Assembly: GCA_037349105.1 (NCBI GenBank)
Contig: JAYJMM010000032.1
Location: forward strand, 1,330,501 to 1,394,500
Reading direction: 5' to 3'
Source of the DNA: Limnomonas spitsbergensis
Lineage: Eukaryota; Chlorophyta; Chlorophyceae; Chlamydomonadales
Length of the DNA stretch: 64,000 bases
Part shown: piece after piece, positions 1 to 13,400 of the stretch
Numbering within the stretch: the first letter of the stretch is position 1
How the letters are laid out: every line of letters starts with the position of its first letter
Made by a program: the position numbers and the translations under genes
Notes under the pieces: model-generated
Told to the model about the DNA's origin: nothing
The model's database searches: none
What the model saw: the letters and a program-made list of their open reading frames with translations, nothing else

Positions 1-147
1 ACTTCCTCCCCTTTCCCTCCCAACCAGACAGGACGTCGGAAAGCCTGTAAGCAGGGGTGGGAGACCCTGGTTTTCGGCAACTTGCAGTTGAACTTTTTGA
101 AGGCTAGTCTCTTCAGGGGCAGGGAATTCGGTTTACCAAACCTTTGT

Positions 148-290
148 GTTCTTGTTGTCCGGTGGGTGAACTTGCTATCCTTTCTTTCCTCTTGTGCCTT
201 CTCCCTTGACTTTCCTAGCCGAATGTTTGTTTGCCGACGTGGCCGAGCTTCATTTCAGCATGACCCAGAGGTGTGACGTCATTAACAAAA
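148..290 (+). repeat. Dispersed repeat, GACGTCATT-ended family
   Basis: This stretch recurs at about 17205-17372 and 51785-51935, with shorter 3' pieces at 900-985, 29545-29600, 49105-49190 and 52350-52402 and reverse copies near 15755-15830 and 60940-61015. Copies share a start like TTGGTGGGTGAACTTGC, a pyrimidine-rich middle, the core GACGTGGCCGAGCTT, then GGCCCAGA and an end like TAACGTCATTGAC. There is no coding signal. The 3' core resembles the tail of the SINE family in this window. Confidence 0.7.
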
Positions 291-570
291 GCAAGTGCCT
301 CCCACCCCTGACCGGCCTGTTAAAGCTGGTGGAAGTTTGTGGCACCGTTAAAGGGACCTGCCCACCCCCGCTCCCGTAACTGCTCCCTGACACTGCGGCA
401 TTGGAGCAAACATGTACTACATCCTCTACATATCCCGTATTGTAAGCCGGGGTATGGGTCTGACCCCCCAGGTGACATGCCCCTTCACAGCAGACTACCC
501 ATGACAGGCTGCTGATTGGACTGTGGGCCGAAGACTGTGCTAGCCAAGGTGCATCCAAATTGCTGCCGAG

Positions 571-660
571 TTTAGAACGGTGCATACCCACTAGGCCTGC
601 TGAACGCTCGACCGCTCGGGGCCGGTAGGGAATGACCAAGCTCAATTCCAGCTACCATGC
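571..660 (-). repeat. SINE 3' fragment
   Basis: Read on the minus strand, this contains AATTGAGC, CCGAGCGTTCAGCAGG and a GTATGCACCGTTCTAAAC-like end. The same tail occurs in the longer copies at 51003-51240, 28345-28560 and 23672-23870 and in a plus-strand fragment at 52166-52236. Confidence 0.6.
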
Positions 661-974
661 TCAGCCTGGGATCCGCATTGTTGCCGAATAAGTACACGAC
701 ATTTCCATCGAATGCCATAAAACACAAAAGACATTGGCTGGCCACACAAGAGCATGCCTCATACGCCATCAGGCTTAGCGGTATCAAAAAACAAATTCAG
801 CAAACCCGAGGTACGTACCCCTCCCCCAACCCAACCCCAACCAAACGTACACAAGTCAGACAAGACGTCTGCAAGGTTTCCTCTCAACTGACAAGAAAGA
901 GATATTGCCACAAGCTGTTCGAGTTGGACGCCCACGCTGCCAAGCCCTTTGAGCAGGGCCCAGACGTGTTATGT

Positions 975-1310
975 CATTGACAAGCTGGGTGAGCAGGTGC
1001 AGGCTCAGTAGCAGGCTCAACCGCAGCCCACAGCCAGCATCAGCCCAATTATCATCCAAAGACGGGCACAGCAAAGCGGAATATAGCACCATGAGCTGGG
1101 TGAGCATGTGCAGGCCATGCGGCAGGCACGACGGCAGTATACCGCAGCCAGCAGCAGCCCAAACATCATCCACAGACGGGCGCAGCAAAGCGGAATTTAG
1201 TATCATGACCTAGGTGAGCATGCGCAGGCACGACGACAGTCAACAACAGCCCGCATCGGCCCAACCGTCATTCACAGACGGGCACAGCAAAGTGGAATAT
1301 CAACAATGGT
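975..1310. repeat. Degenerate tandem repeat, three units of about 115 bp
   Basis: Three diverged units each carry CACAGACGGGC(A/G)CAGCAAAG near the end and GTGAGCA(G/T)G(T/C)GCAGG near the start. They lie just downstream of the stop of the minus-strand ESV1/LESV-like gene. No gene is seen between 1 and 1408. Confidence 0.65.
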
Positions 1311-1408
1311 GTCAAACTGTCAATATGCCCTTACCCCTTAACCCTAGCCCCCCAAAGAGACACTTGGGCCAACTCCAAAGCCACTGCAAGTCTACAATGG
1401 TGTACAGC

Positions 1409-4400
1409 CTACAGGGCATCCATGCCGCTGCCTAGCCCCCCCTCATCCGCATCGTTATCTCCGGTCCCACTCCCTCCGCTGCCAGCCTCTGGACTGCCCG
1501 CCCCCTTGTCAGCCTTGGGGCCCTGATTGGGACGGCGGAGCGGGATGTTGACCAGGTCGGGCGAGTGCTTGACGGCAAGGTCGTACCTGCAGGTTCAAAA
1601 CCCAAGATTTAGGGTTAAGTGCTTAGGGTTTTGGATTGAAAACCGAAGCCTAATTTGGGTGAGTGCTTGACAGCATGGTCGTACCTGCAGGTTTAAACGT
1701 TTGAAGTTCAGGGTTTAGGGTTAAGGTTGTTTAGGGTTCAGGGTCTCAAACCAAAGCCCAAGTCAGGCGAGTGCTTGACGGCAAGGTCGGACCTGCAGGT
1801 TTAAACGACCAATGTTTAAGGTTTAGGGTTCAGGGTTTTGGATTCAAAACCACAGCATTGGTCGGGCGAGTGCTTGGCGGCAAGACCACACCTGCAGATT
1901 GAAACGTTTAAGGTTTGAGATTTAAGGGTTCAGGGTTAAGGGTTCACGATTTAAAAACAAAGCTAAGGTCAGACGATTGCTTCATGGTGAGGTCGCACCT
2001 TCAGGATGAAAAGTTGGAGATTAAGGGTTCAGGGTTCAGGATTTAGGATGTCAACCAAGAGACTAGGTCGGAAGATGCTTGACGGCGAGGACATCCCTGC
2101 AGGATGAAAGGTTCAGGGTCCAGAATTCAGGGCTTAGGGTCAAGGGCTTAATGCTAGGTCCAGGGTTTAAACCTAGGTCAGGAGAGTGCTTGACAGCGAG
2201 ATCATACCTGCAGATGTTACAGGGTTTGGGGTTAAGGGTTCAAGGTTTAGGCCAAAAGACCGCTGAACGGCGGGGTCGTACCTGCACCAAACAGCTACTA
2301 CTGTTTTCATACTCGGCCCCAGCACTCACCCAAAGTGTGGAATAGGGTTGTAGTACGTATCCATCTGCTCCACATTATCCCAGTACTCCCCGCTGGTACT
2401 GTTTCCATACTTGCGGACATGCCCGTTGCCAAAGTGCTCCTCGTTCCACCAGCGGTTGTACCTGCAGGGTAACATGGGGTTTTATATAGGGGTTATTAAT
2501 TTAGTCCCCGGTAACTGGCCGGTTTGTATAACCCTGGCTCATGGTTTCAATGGTGGTTAAGGTTCCACCCCTATGGTGAAGGATGCCACCAGCGATTGTA
2601 TCTTCAGGACTTAAATGGTGGTTTGGGGGTCCACTTCATGATAAAGGAAGCCTCAAACAGTTCAGGATTCAGGATTCAAACAGCGGTTGTGGTTCAGGAT
2701 TCAAACAGCGGTTGAACGCCGAGGTTCAGACGGGGGTCATGACAGGGATTTAAGTTCCACCCTGTGGTCCATGACTGAAACAGCGGCTGAACCCTAATGG
2801 CTAGTTGAGGTCAAGGGGATAGAGTCCCATCATGTGGTTCAGGAGTCCACCGGCAGTTGACAATCCTACGCCTGCCCCCAGACAGACCTGGGGCCGCAGT
2901 CCAAAGCAGAAGTAAGCACCTAACCGCACAAACCAAAGGAGTATACACCCAGTATCGTGCACCCTAAACCTGATATACGCCCACAGCCCTAAAACCTCAA
3001 ACCCCAATCCAAGCAAAATGTGCGCTTCACAGTCCCTAACCCTAAATATAGTACTGCACCTACAGTCCTAGACCCTGAATACAGTCTTGCACCTGACGTC
3101 CTAAACCCTTAACCCTAAACCCTAACCCCCCCCCCAACTAGTCCTGCACCTGCAGTCCCTTACCCTAGACCCCTTCCCCCCCTCCCAACTAGGCCTGCAC
3201 CTACAGTCACTTACCCTAGACCCCTTCCCCTCCTCCCAACTAGGCCTGCACCTGCAGTCCCTTACCCTAGACCCCTTCCCCTCCTCCCAACTAGGCCTGC
3301 ACCTGCAGTCCCTTACCCTAGACCCCTTCCCCCCCTCCCAACTAGGCCTGCACCTGCAGTCACTTACCCTAGACCCCTTCCCCTCCTCCCAACTAGGCCT
3401 GCACCTGCAGTCCCTTACCCTAGACCCCTTCCCCCCCTCCCAACTAGGCCTGCACCTGCAGTCCCTTACCCTAGACCCCTTCCCCCCCTCCCAACTAGGC
3501 CTGCACCTACAGTCACTTACCCTAGACCCCTTCCCCCCCTCCCAACTAGGCCTGCACCTGCAGTCACTTACCCTAGACCCCTTCCCCCCCTCCCAACTAG
3601 GCCTGCACCTGCAGTCCCTTACCCTAGACCCCTTCCCCTCCTCCCAACTAGGCCTGCACCTACAGTCCCTTACCCTAGACCCCTTCCCCCCCTCCCAACT
3701 AGGCCTGCACCTACAGTCCCTTACCCTAGACCCCTTCCCCCCCTCCCAACTAGGCCTGCACCTGCAGTCCCTTACCCTAGACCCCTTCCCCCCCTCCCAA
3801 CTAGGCCTGCACCTGCAGTCCCTTACCCTAGACCCCTTCCCCTCCTCCCAACTAGGCCTGCACCTACAGTCCCTTACCCTAGACCCCTTCCCCTCCTCCC
3901 AACTAGGCCTGCACCTGCAGTCCCTTACCCTAGACCCCTTCCCCCCCTCCCAACTAGGCCTGCACCTGCAGTCCCTTACCCTAGACCCCTTCCCCTCCTC
4001 CCAACTAGGCCTGCACCTACAGTCCCTTACCCTAGACCCCTTCCCCCCCTCCCAACTAGGCCTGCACCTACAGTCCCTTACCCTAGACCCCTTCCCCTCC
4101 TCCCAACTAGGCCTGCACCTACAGTCCCTTACCCTAGACCCCTTCCCCTCCTCCCAACTAGGCCTGCACCTGCAGTCCCTTACCCTAGACCCCTTCCCCT
4201 CCTCCCAACTAGGCCTGCACCTGCAGTCCCTTACCCTAGACCCCTTCCCCTCCTCCCAACTAGGCCTGCACCTACAGTCCCTTACCCTAGACCCCTTCCC
4301 CTCCTCCCAACTAGGCCTGCACCTACAGTCCCTTACCCTAGACCCCTTCCCCTCCTCCCAACTAGGCCTGCACCTACAGTCCCTTACCCTAGACCCCTTC

Positions 4401-7400
4401 CCCTCCTCCCAACTAGGCCTGCACCTACAGTCCCTTACCCTAGACCCCTTCCCCCCCTCCCAACTAGGCCTGCGTCCGCACTCCGCACCTCTCGCCGCTT
4501 GTGCCTGCCGTCCAGGCCTCTCCATGCTTGCTACCACGACCGTCCTTGAACGTTTCTGTCCATTTGTCACCCCACTGCGTCCAAGACAATGTTGACGTCA
4601 GCTACAACTCAGCTTTAAACAGCGTGCTGAAAACGTTTATGTGCGTATGTCAGTATGTCACCCCACTCACAGCGCTAAAGGCAGTGATATTTCTAGCTAT
4701 AATTCAGCTACAATTCAGCTACAATTTACCTACAATTCACTTACAATTCAGGTGTACAAGGCCTGTTCGGAATATGTCTGTCCATTTGGCACCTCACTGC
4801 ATACAAGGCAGTGTTGTTCTCAGCTACAACTCAGCTACAGCCTACAGCTTGTTTAAAACCGAGATGTCCATATGTCACCCCACTCACTACGTTCAAGGCT
4901 ACATGCCACCTTAAATTTGGCTACATTTCAGGTAAAGTTCAGCTACAATTCAGGTGAAAACGACCTGTCTGGGATGCCTGTCCATTTGTCACCCCAGTGC
5001 GTTCAAGCCTTGAAGGCACTTGTGTTCAGCTACAAGTCAGCTACGTCTTGGCTGCACACAGCCTACTTTTCACGTTCGGTCCACTGGTCAGGTGTCACAC
5101 CAATGCGTTCAAGCCAGTGTGTTGTCTCAGCTTCAGCTCAGCTACAATTCAGCTACAACTCAGCACCCCACACTGCGTTCCGAGGCAGCCTTGAACACAA
5201 TGGGGTGTCAAGTGTTGTTTCACTACAATTCAGCTACAATTCAGCTACAATTCAGCTACAATCCAGGTACACACGGCCTGTTTAAAAGATTTATATCCAC
5301 ATGTCACCTCGCTGCGTTCATGGCTGTGCTCTTTTCAGCTACCGTTCAGCTACAACCCAGGTACCATTCAGCAAAAATGTGTATTGCTCAACACAGCCTG
5401 TTTGTAACGTATCTCGTCCACTTGTCAATCTGATGCGTGTTCAAGGCAGTCCTTTGCAGCTACATCTCAGCTTCAACTCAGCTACAACTCAGCTACACCT
5501 CAGCTGCAACTCAGCAACACCTCAGCTACAACTCGGCTACAACTCAGCTACACCTCAGCCTCACACGACCAATTTTGACAACTTCTGTCCACTCGGCACT
5601 CATTGCAATGAAAGGAGCACTGTTTTGAGCTACACTTTAGGTTCAACTTGGCCTTGTACAACCTGTCGCAATGAGTCTGTCCACTGGACACCTCGCTGCA
5701 TTCGAACCTCCGTTACTCAGCTACAATTCAGTTACAATTCAGCTGCAACTTACCTTCGTAGCGCCTCTTGTAAGCTTAGCAACCCAAGCACTTCTCGAGG
5801 TTAGGGTTGAAGGTAGATGGTTTAGGGTTTATGCGCCTCACACCCAGGGGCTGTTCACTTGCTCCGGAGCAACCCAAACAGTTCGTAGGGTACATGGTTC
5901 ATGGTTCATGGTTTCATGGTTCAGGGGTTCATGGTTTAGGTTTTAGGGTTCATGATTCATGGTTTAACGTTCAGGATTTGTGTGCCTCACCTGCTCCGGA
6001 GCCGCTCCTTCGTTCAGCCTCTCAGCCCACTTGTTGGTGTACTTGACGCATCCACCATCTCCATCGTAATCCTCGCCTGCGCATCGTGTTCGTAAAAAAC
6101 AAAATCGCAGGCCAGCGGGAATGAAGCAGTCGTAGAGGAATGAGGCAGTTGTAAAGGATAAAGCAGTCTTAAAGGAATGAGGCAGTCCCGAAGGAATGAG
6201 GCAGTCCTAGCTGACCCACTCTCCCCGTCATACTCCTCACCGTGTTCATAAAAAAGGAACACAGAGGCCAGAGCAGGGAGGGGACCTCGGCGCTGGCACC
6301 AGGGAAATGGGCTGAGGGCCACACTGAAGGCCCAGCACGTGGCGCAGAAGTAGTCCCACTCGTGGCGCAAAAGTAGCCCACTTAACCCACCCTGGCCCAC
6401 CCAGCCAGGCCCAGGCAAGGTATAGCATATTTTCCCCTCTTCGGCACAGTCCGAGCAAAGAAGGTCTGAGCAAAGAAGAACGCTGGCGCGAGGATATGAA
6501 CGTACATTATGTGGAAGGCGGAGCTAAAACATCACAATTTGATTTCGTTCTTCACCGGTATGCCATATTGTTTTTTCATTAAATTCCCAGTACAGTATTT
6601 CGATTTCGATTTATACTGGTGCCACTGGTTTAAGAAAACGTATATTAACCCCACCCTATTACCCTATATTACCCTATATTACCCTATATAACCCTATATT
6701 ACCCTATATAACCACGCACCCCATCGCTCGTGCCAAACGTTCTCCGCCTGTCTCGCCCACTTGTCCGCCCACTTGCTGGCCGGCCCCCGCTCCGAATACT
6801 TCTCCCCCCACTGCTCCTCCCACTCGTCAGCTGCCTCATCACGCGCCCACCTGGACACAAGTGTTCAACACAAACACAGTGTTGCTTATTGAGCTCATTT
6901 CAGTGATTTGTGAGTGATTCAGCTACCGCTCGACTACACTCCCACTCATCAGCCGCCTCGTCTCGCGCCCACCTGGACACAAGGGAAGTGAATGAAACAT
7001 TTTACAGCGATTCAGCTACATTCATCGTGATATATTTACAATATCTAGTGCTCATAGAGTATGTAACCTAGGCCAAGATTAAGCCGTTCCGAGCTGCATT
7101 TAATGTTTGAGCTGAACCACCCCTGAATTCCCCCTGGCCGCCCTCAATGCCGATCATATTTCCAACTTCAGGCCACAATATGTAGCTGAATTGCAGCTGA
7201 GATGTAGCTGGACTGTAGCTGAACCACACTCAAACCACTTGCGTGCGGTGCGCTCATTATCTCTTCCTTGGTTGCCCCACGTAGCACATACTTTCCGTCT
7301 ACAAGCCACAATGCAGCTAACTTGCAGCTAACTTGCAGTTAACTTGCAGCTGAATTGTAGCTGAATTGCAGCTGACTTGTAGCTGAATTGTAGCTGACTT

Positions 7401-10400
7401 GTAGCTGACTTACAGCTGAATTGCAGCTGAATTGTAGCTGAATTGCAGCTTAATTGCAGCTGAAATGCATCTGAATTGCAGCTGACTTGTAGCTGAATTG
7501 TAGCTGAATTGCATCTGAATTGCATCTGAATTGCAGCTGACTTGTAGCTGAATTGTAGCTAAATTGTAGCTGAGTTGCAACAAAAGCACCTTCACTCACT
7601 TGTGTGCGGTGCGCTCCACCATCTTCTCCTTGGTCGCCCCATCGTGGTACATCTTCTCGGACCAGGCTTCATTCCACGCGGCCCCGTTTGCCGTGTTGCC
7701 CTTCTTGGCCGCCCCGAGCTCACGCAGGCCCTTATGGTCGCTGGTCTCCCACCAAAGCTCCTCCCAGCTCACCTAGATTGGGTTTAGGGTTTTGTGTTCA
7801 GAGTCAAGGGTTAAATGTTAAGGTTTAAGGTTCCTGATAGTCTTTGCCACCCTTCTTGGGTTAAGGGTTAAGGGTTTAGGGTTAAGGGTTTAGGGTTTGG
7901 GTTCCTGATACCGGTATGCCCTGGAACCCTTCTCGTGTTAAGGGTTTAGAGTCGAGGATTAAGGGTTAAGGGTTCATGTTCCTGATAGGCGCTGCCACCC
8001 TTCTTGGGTTTACGTTTAGGGCCAAGGGTCCAGGGCTGAGGGTTTAGGTTCCTGATATGCCCTGCTGTCCTTCTTGGGTTTAGCGTTTAGGGTTTAGGGT
8101 TTAGGGTTGTAGTATTCCCTGCTACCCTGCATGTCAGGGTGTCCTTCAACATCTATGAACCAAACCCTTCACTGTGTACAACATGCTTAGGGCTTCTTAA
8201 TCTACACCCTAGCCCCTTCACCACGAACAACGTTCTTAGGGCTTCTTAATCTACACCCTAGCCCCTTCACCACGAACAACGTTCTTAGGGTCAAGTTTTT
8301 AGTCTGCACCCCAATCCCCTATACATCCCTTTTGTGCGAGGCTTTTTAATCTATACACAGAACCCTTCACTACATCACTTTAAGGGCCACAAACACCTTT
8401 CCATCCTTGGACATGGGGTTAAGGGTTTTGGGTTATCCATGTTACCGTTTGCTCTAGCTTCTATAAACCCAAGCCCCTAACAATAAACACAAGCGTGGAG
8501 GACCAACACTGCACCTTTCCATCCTTGGACATGCCCACCAGCTGCGTCCATCGCTTCCAGTACCCATCAGCGCCAAACTCATCCCCACTCCGCTTCTGCC
8601 ACCTGACCACATGGCGATCAGGAGAGGGGAGGGGGGGAGGTCATCAGCTCCTCGCCAACAGAATCAGCATCAAACTCCTCTCTGCTCCGCCTCTGCCTTC
8701 TGACCACAGGGTGTGCCGGGGAGAGGGGGGGGGGGGAGGCCATCAGCTCCTCGCCAACAGAATCAGCATCAAACTCCTCTCTGCTCCGCCTCTGCCTTCT
8801 GACCACAGGGTGTGCAGGGGAGAGAGGGGGGGGGGGGGGCGTCAGATCCTCGCAACAGAATCAGCATCAAACTCCTCTCTGCTCCGCCTCTGCCTCCTGA
8901 CCACAGGGTGTGCAGGGGAGAGAGGGGGGGGGGGGGCCTTAGATCCTCGCCAACAGAATCAGCATCAAACTCCTCCCCACTCTGCTTCTGCCACCTGACC
9001 ACAGGGTGTGCAGGGGAGAGAGGGGGGGGGCAGGCGTCAGATCCTCACCAACAGAATCAGCATCAAACTCCTCCCCACTCTGCTTCTGCCACCTGACCAT
9101 AATGCAAGGGGGGTATGAACCCTTCACCCTCAACCCTGATCAGAACACAGGGACAGTAGGATGGAGGCTGAAACCCTGAACATGGCCACACGGCAAGCGG
9201 GGGCTGAGATTGAAACCTGAACCCGTAGCCCTAAACCCTGAACCTGACCAAGGGACAGACAGGAGGGGAGTGGGATACACGCATAAACCTTGAACCTGAC
9301 AACAGGGCAAGCGGGGGGAGGCGTCAGATGCTTGCCAATATAATGAATACTCCTCCACTCTCAGCTTCTGCCACCTGGAGGTGCAGCGTTTTTCTTTCAT
9401 GACTCAGCTACATATCAGCTACCTCTCGGCCTCTGGCCGGAGGCCCTGTTCGTGACCAGCCATGCTGCTTTGGCCACTTGCCGTAGCCCGGACTAAGTTT
9501 GGTCCCAATAGGGCGTTATAGGGGGAGAGAGGGAATCAGATCCATGACAATCATGCCAGATCCATGCCAGATCCATGCCAGATCCATGCCAGTAATATCA
9601 GATCCCCTCCAGTTAGATCAGCACCAAAATCTTCACCGCTCTGCATCTGCGACATGGCGACGAGGCAATTGAAGGCGCACGAGTCCCTAAACCCTGAACC
9701 TTAAAACTTGACACAGGGACAGCACGGGGGGGGTGGGCAGGTTTAACCCTGAACCTGCCAATGAAGGACAGGCAGGGGGAGGACGGGGAAGGCAGGGGGA
9801 GGACGGGGCAGGCAGGGGGAGGACTGGGAAGGCAGGGGAGGACGGGGCAGGCAGGGGGAGGATGGGGCCGTGCTGCATATAATGCTCGGTTCCGGTACTG
9901 CCACCTGTCAGAGGGCTAGCCAGGTTTTAAGGTTTCATCTTGAACAAAGGTAATGGCCTTTAACCCCAAAACCCAAACCCTTAACCCTAGCCCCTGAACC
10001 TGCTACTGCTTCACTCCTGCCACCAGGCCGAGGGCAAGCGAAGTGTAAGGTTTAAACCTTGAACGCAGAGAGCAACCTTAAACCTTTAACCCTTAATCCT
10101 TAACCCCTAACCTATTACTGCTCCACTCCTGCCACCAGGCCGAGGGCAAGCCAAGTGTCGGGCTTAAACCTTGAACGCAAAGAGCAACCTTAACCCTTAA
10201 CTCAGGCTCCCACCTGGTTCCGTCGCCCAGAATGCCCGAGCCGTCCTTGAGCATCTGGCCCGTTGCCGATGGAGCTGACAGGACAGGTTCTGCGCCCACC
10301 GCCTCCCCCTGCCTCGTGGGTGGCCTGGAGGCCGCCGTCAGCTCCAGAACCGACTGAAGGGGGGGCAGCTGGGCCTGACGCGCCGCCAGCATATCCATGG

Positions 10401-13400
10401 CCTCCTGTAAGGTAGCAGGGTTTAGGGTTTAGGGTTAAGCGTTAGGGTTAAGGGTTTAGGGTTTTGGGTTTGAGGGTTAAAGGCCAGCATCACATCCATG
10501 GCCTCCTGCAAGGTAGCAGGGTTTAGGGTTTAGGGCTAAGGGTTTTGCGTTTAAGGTTGAGGGTTTAAGGCCAGCATCACATCCATGGCCTCCTGCAAGG
10601 TAGCAGGGTTTAGGGTTTAGGGTTTAGGGTCTTGGGTTTAAGGTTGAGGGTTAAAGGCCAGCATCACATCCATGGACTCCTGCAAGGTAGGAGGGGGGGA
10701 GGGAGAGGGGTATCCAGTGTGAATTAAATTGAAATCAATTACGGTATACCGGTACCGGTATTTAATTAATAGTTAAAATCAAAAAGGGGTGTCAGCTACA
10801 TTTCAGCAACACTTCAGCTAAATTTTGGCTACATTTAGTGTTTCGCATGAATCTAAGGGAACCGAATGCAGGCCGGGGTGTGTGGGGGAGCTGTGCCTGC
10901 TGCGCCACCATCACAGCCATGGCCTCCATCCATGCAGGAAGGAATCCAGATTAGGGTTAAGGGTGTAGGGTGTAGGGTTTAGGGAATCCAGATTAGGGTT
11001 AAGGGTTAAGGGTATAGGGTTAAGGGTGTAGGGTTTAGGGAATCCAGTTTCAATTTCAGAGAGTGCTGCGGTGCCTCTGGGTGTTTCAATCCTATTTCTA
11101 CGGACATGCTTTGGCACAGATCAGCTACATAGCAAAGTAGCTAGATCACACGACCAGGGTGCAGCCTTCCTGGCTGTTGCAAACAGACAAATGTGTTAGA
11201 GGGTGGGTGGGTGGGTGGGTGGGTGGGTGGGTGGGTGCATGGCAGTGTTTATTTTAGTGTGCACCAGACCACCTTTCGGGGACCGCCGGGCAGCCACCGA
11301 ATGGCCAATGGGGATAGAACCTTGAGAGGGTCATGATCCCAAAATCATGACGTAAGGATCAAGAAAGACAGGCTCACTTGTGATTTGAGATCCAGGAAGG
11401 ACAACGGCTGAAAGACAGGTTCAGGGTTATGGGCCAATACATTATTCAGGTTTACGGGCCACGCGATTTGGTCTAAGGGTTGAAAGAGACAGGCTCACTC
11501 GCCATGTTGGGGTTTAGAGTTCAGGCTTATCGGCCCAGGTCATCATGTTTAGGAAGGCCGGCTCACTTGTGATTTGAGGTCCAGGAAGGACATTGGCTGA
11601 AAGACAGGGTCAGCGAAATCCAGGCCCGGCAACGCGGTCGCAGACTGCTGCTGCTGCATCTGTAAGAATGGGGAGTCCCCGCCGCCGCCGCCGCTGCTGC
11701 CCCCGCCTGCGCACACACACGCACGGCATGGCAATGCCATCAGTGCTGTCTTGTCGGCTGGCTACCCTCCGACCCCTAAACCCTTAAACGCGTTCGACGT
11801 CTAATGCAGTGGTACTTCCATCTTGCCATTCTTTGCTCGCAGGAGTCGATGCAGTCGCTTATTGCCAAAGTGTCGAAGCTTTGCTCCCCCACGCAACACC
11901 CCGTAGCAACATCTGCAACACCGGTTGGTACGACACCAGCAACACCTGCAACACCCGCAGCACATGCAACACCCCCTGAGAGTCGCGCCCACAGCGTTTG
12001 CAACACCCGCGCGAAACCCTTAACACACATGCAACATCCGCGTGTACCGCCCGCAACACCTGCAATGTTTGCAACACCCATGCATCACGGCCAAAACACC
12101 AGCGGCCAGGCCTTGTCTTGCACAATTTATTATAATACTTGTAATGGCAATCCAGAGCAGTGGTCAGAGGGCCGTGATCAACTGTCAGGCTGCGAGGCTT
12201 CTCCACTGGTGTTCATTTATAACAAACCGGTCCTTCATACTTCAGATACTATTTGTACTTATGATTTGTATGCAAGACGCATGCTTCATATATCATCCAG
12301 CTGCATGGTGGTCACTAGGGAGTTTTCCAGTGATATTCGGAATTAATTTTGGTCACCAGAAGGAGAAAGTTCTGACAGACTCCTGACTGAGTTCTGGATG
12401 AAGAGCTCGCAGGCACCGAAATTTTCCCGATCCTAACTGATTTCGTCGTTTATTGTTACCGCGCTACTGAACCCCGGCTTCGCCGAATTAATTGTTTGGT
12501 CACCCCTCTGGTTACGACTCATAAACAGTAACCTCTAAAAAAATCCCGGGTGGTCGCAAGGCCATGACCTGCTGCCAGGCTTTGGGGTATCTGACCGAGG
12601 TACTCTGAGATGCCATGAGATTCCCTTGTTAATTCGGCTACGAGGCTAATGCAGGGCCGCCTATCGGCGCCTAAAAAACTGGACCTTCACCTGCAGCCCA
12701 CAGCCCAAGCAAAACACGGCAGGCCATGCATGGGACCTCCGGACGGAGGCCGGTGGGGAGCTTAAGGCCAAAAAGTTGCTAAACAACTAGTTTAAATTAA
12801 GCATGCCGTCAAAAAGATGGGGTCACCTACCAAACAATGAGTCTGCCCAGGAGGGCTGCGAGGCATTCCCCCCGCTGCCACCGCCGCCGCCACCGCTGCG
12901 GGGCTGCGTCTGCGCTGAAGATGAGGAAGGCGGTCTGCCGGCCTGCTTGACCTGAGCCTTCCCTGCCGGTCCTGTCTGGCTGGCTCCCATGCCCCCCCCT
13001 GCTTCGCCCTTCTTTGGCACGTCCGTCTCGAGGGCCGCTCGCAGAACGGAGCGGGTAGCTTCCATGGAGGTTTCGGAGGAGTCGTCAGCGCCACCCGCGC
13101 CAGCGGGAAGCGGGCCCGGCGGGGCGGGGTGGGCTGCTTCGGACTCCGGGGTCTCAGAGATGATCTCCCGGGCGGCCTCCAAGGCTTTGGACTGCGGGTC
13201 CCCAGAGCAGCAGACGGGTTTGCAGTCAGGACGCTTCGGCTACAATTCAGCTACATCACGGCCTGCAGCCAGCCCGGGAGGCCTGCTGCGGCATGCCATG
13301 CTGCTTCTTGGGCCCTTGACGGTAGGCCGCTCGAGGCTTAGTCCCGATCGGCCTAGTCATGGCCGCCCAGCAGCCCCCTAAAGTTGGTCTGGTACACACT

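Larger units (their letters stand above)
8585..10140 (-). repeat. Long array of acceptor-edge copies, exon 8515-8602
   Basis: The exon edge reads CTCCGCTTCTGCCACCTGAC on the plus strand. Near-identical copies follow at about 8683, 8787, 8884, 8980 and 9080, in units of about 97 bp. Each also carries codons for GEEFDADSVG and a possible donor. Weaker copies lie near 9359, 9641, 9892, 10005 and 10110. Only the copy at 8602 gives a frame that joins both neighbouring exons and continues into the family domain (DGYWKRWTQ). Confidence 0.8.

Noticed and set aside
3122..4570. 482-codon minus-strand open frame
   Set aside because: It is a stop-free reading of the 51-bp minisatellite that overruns a real exon in another frame.
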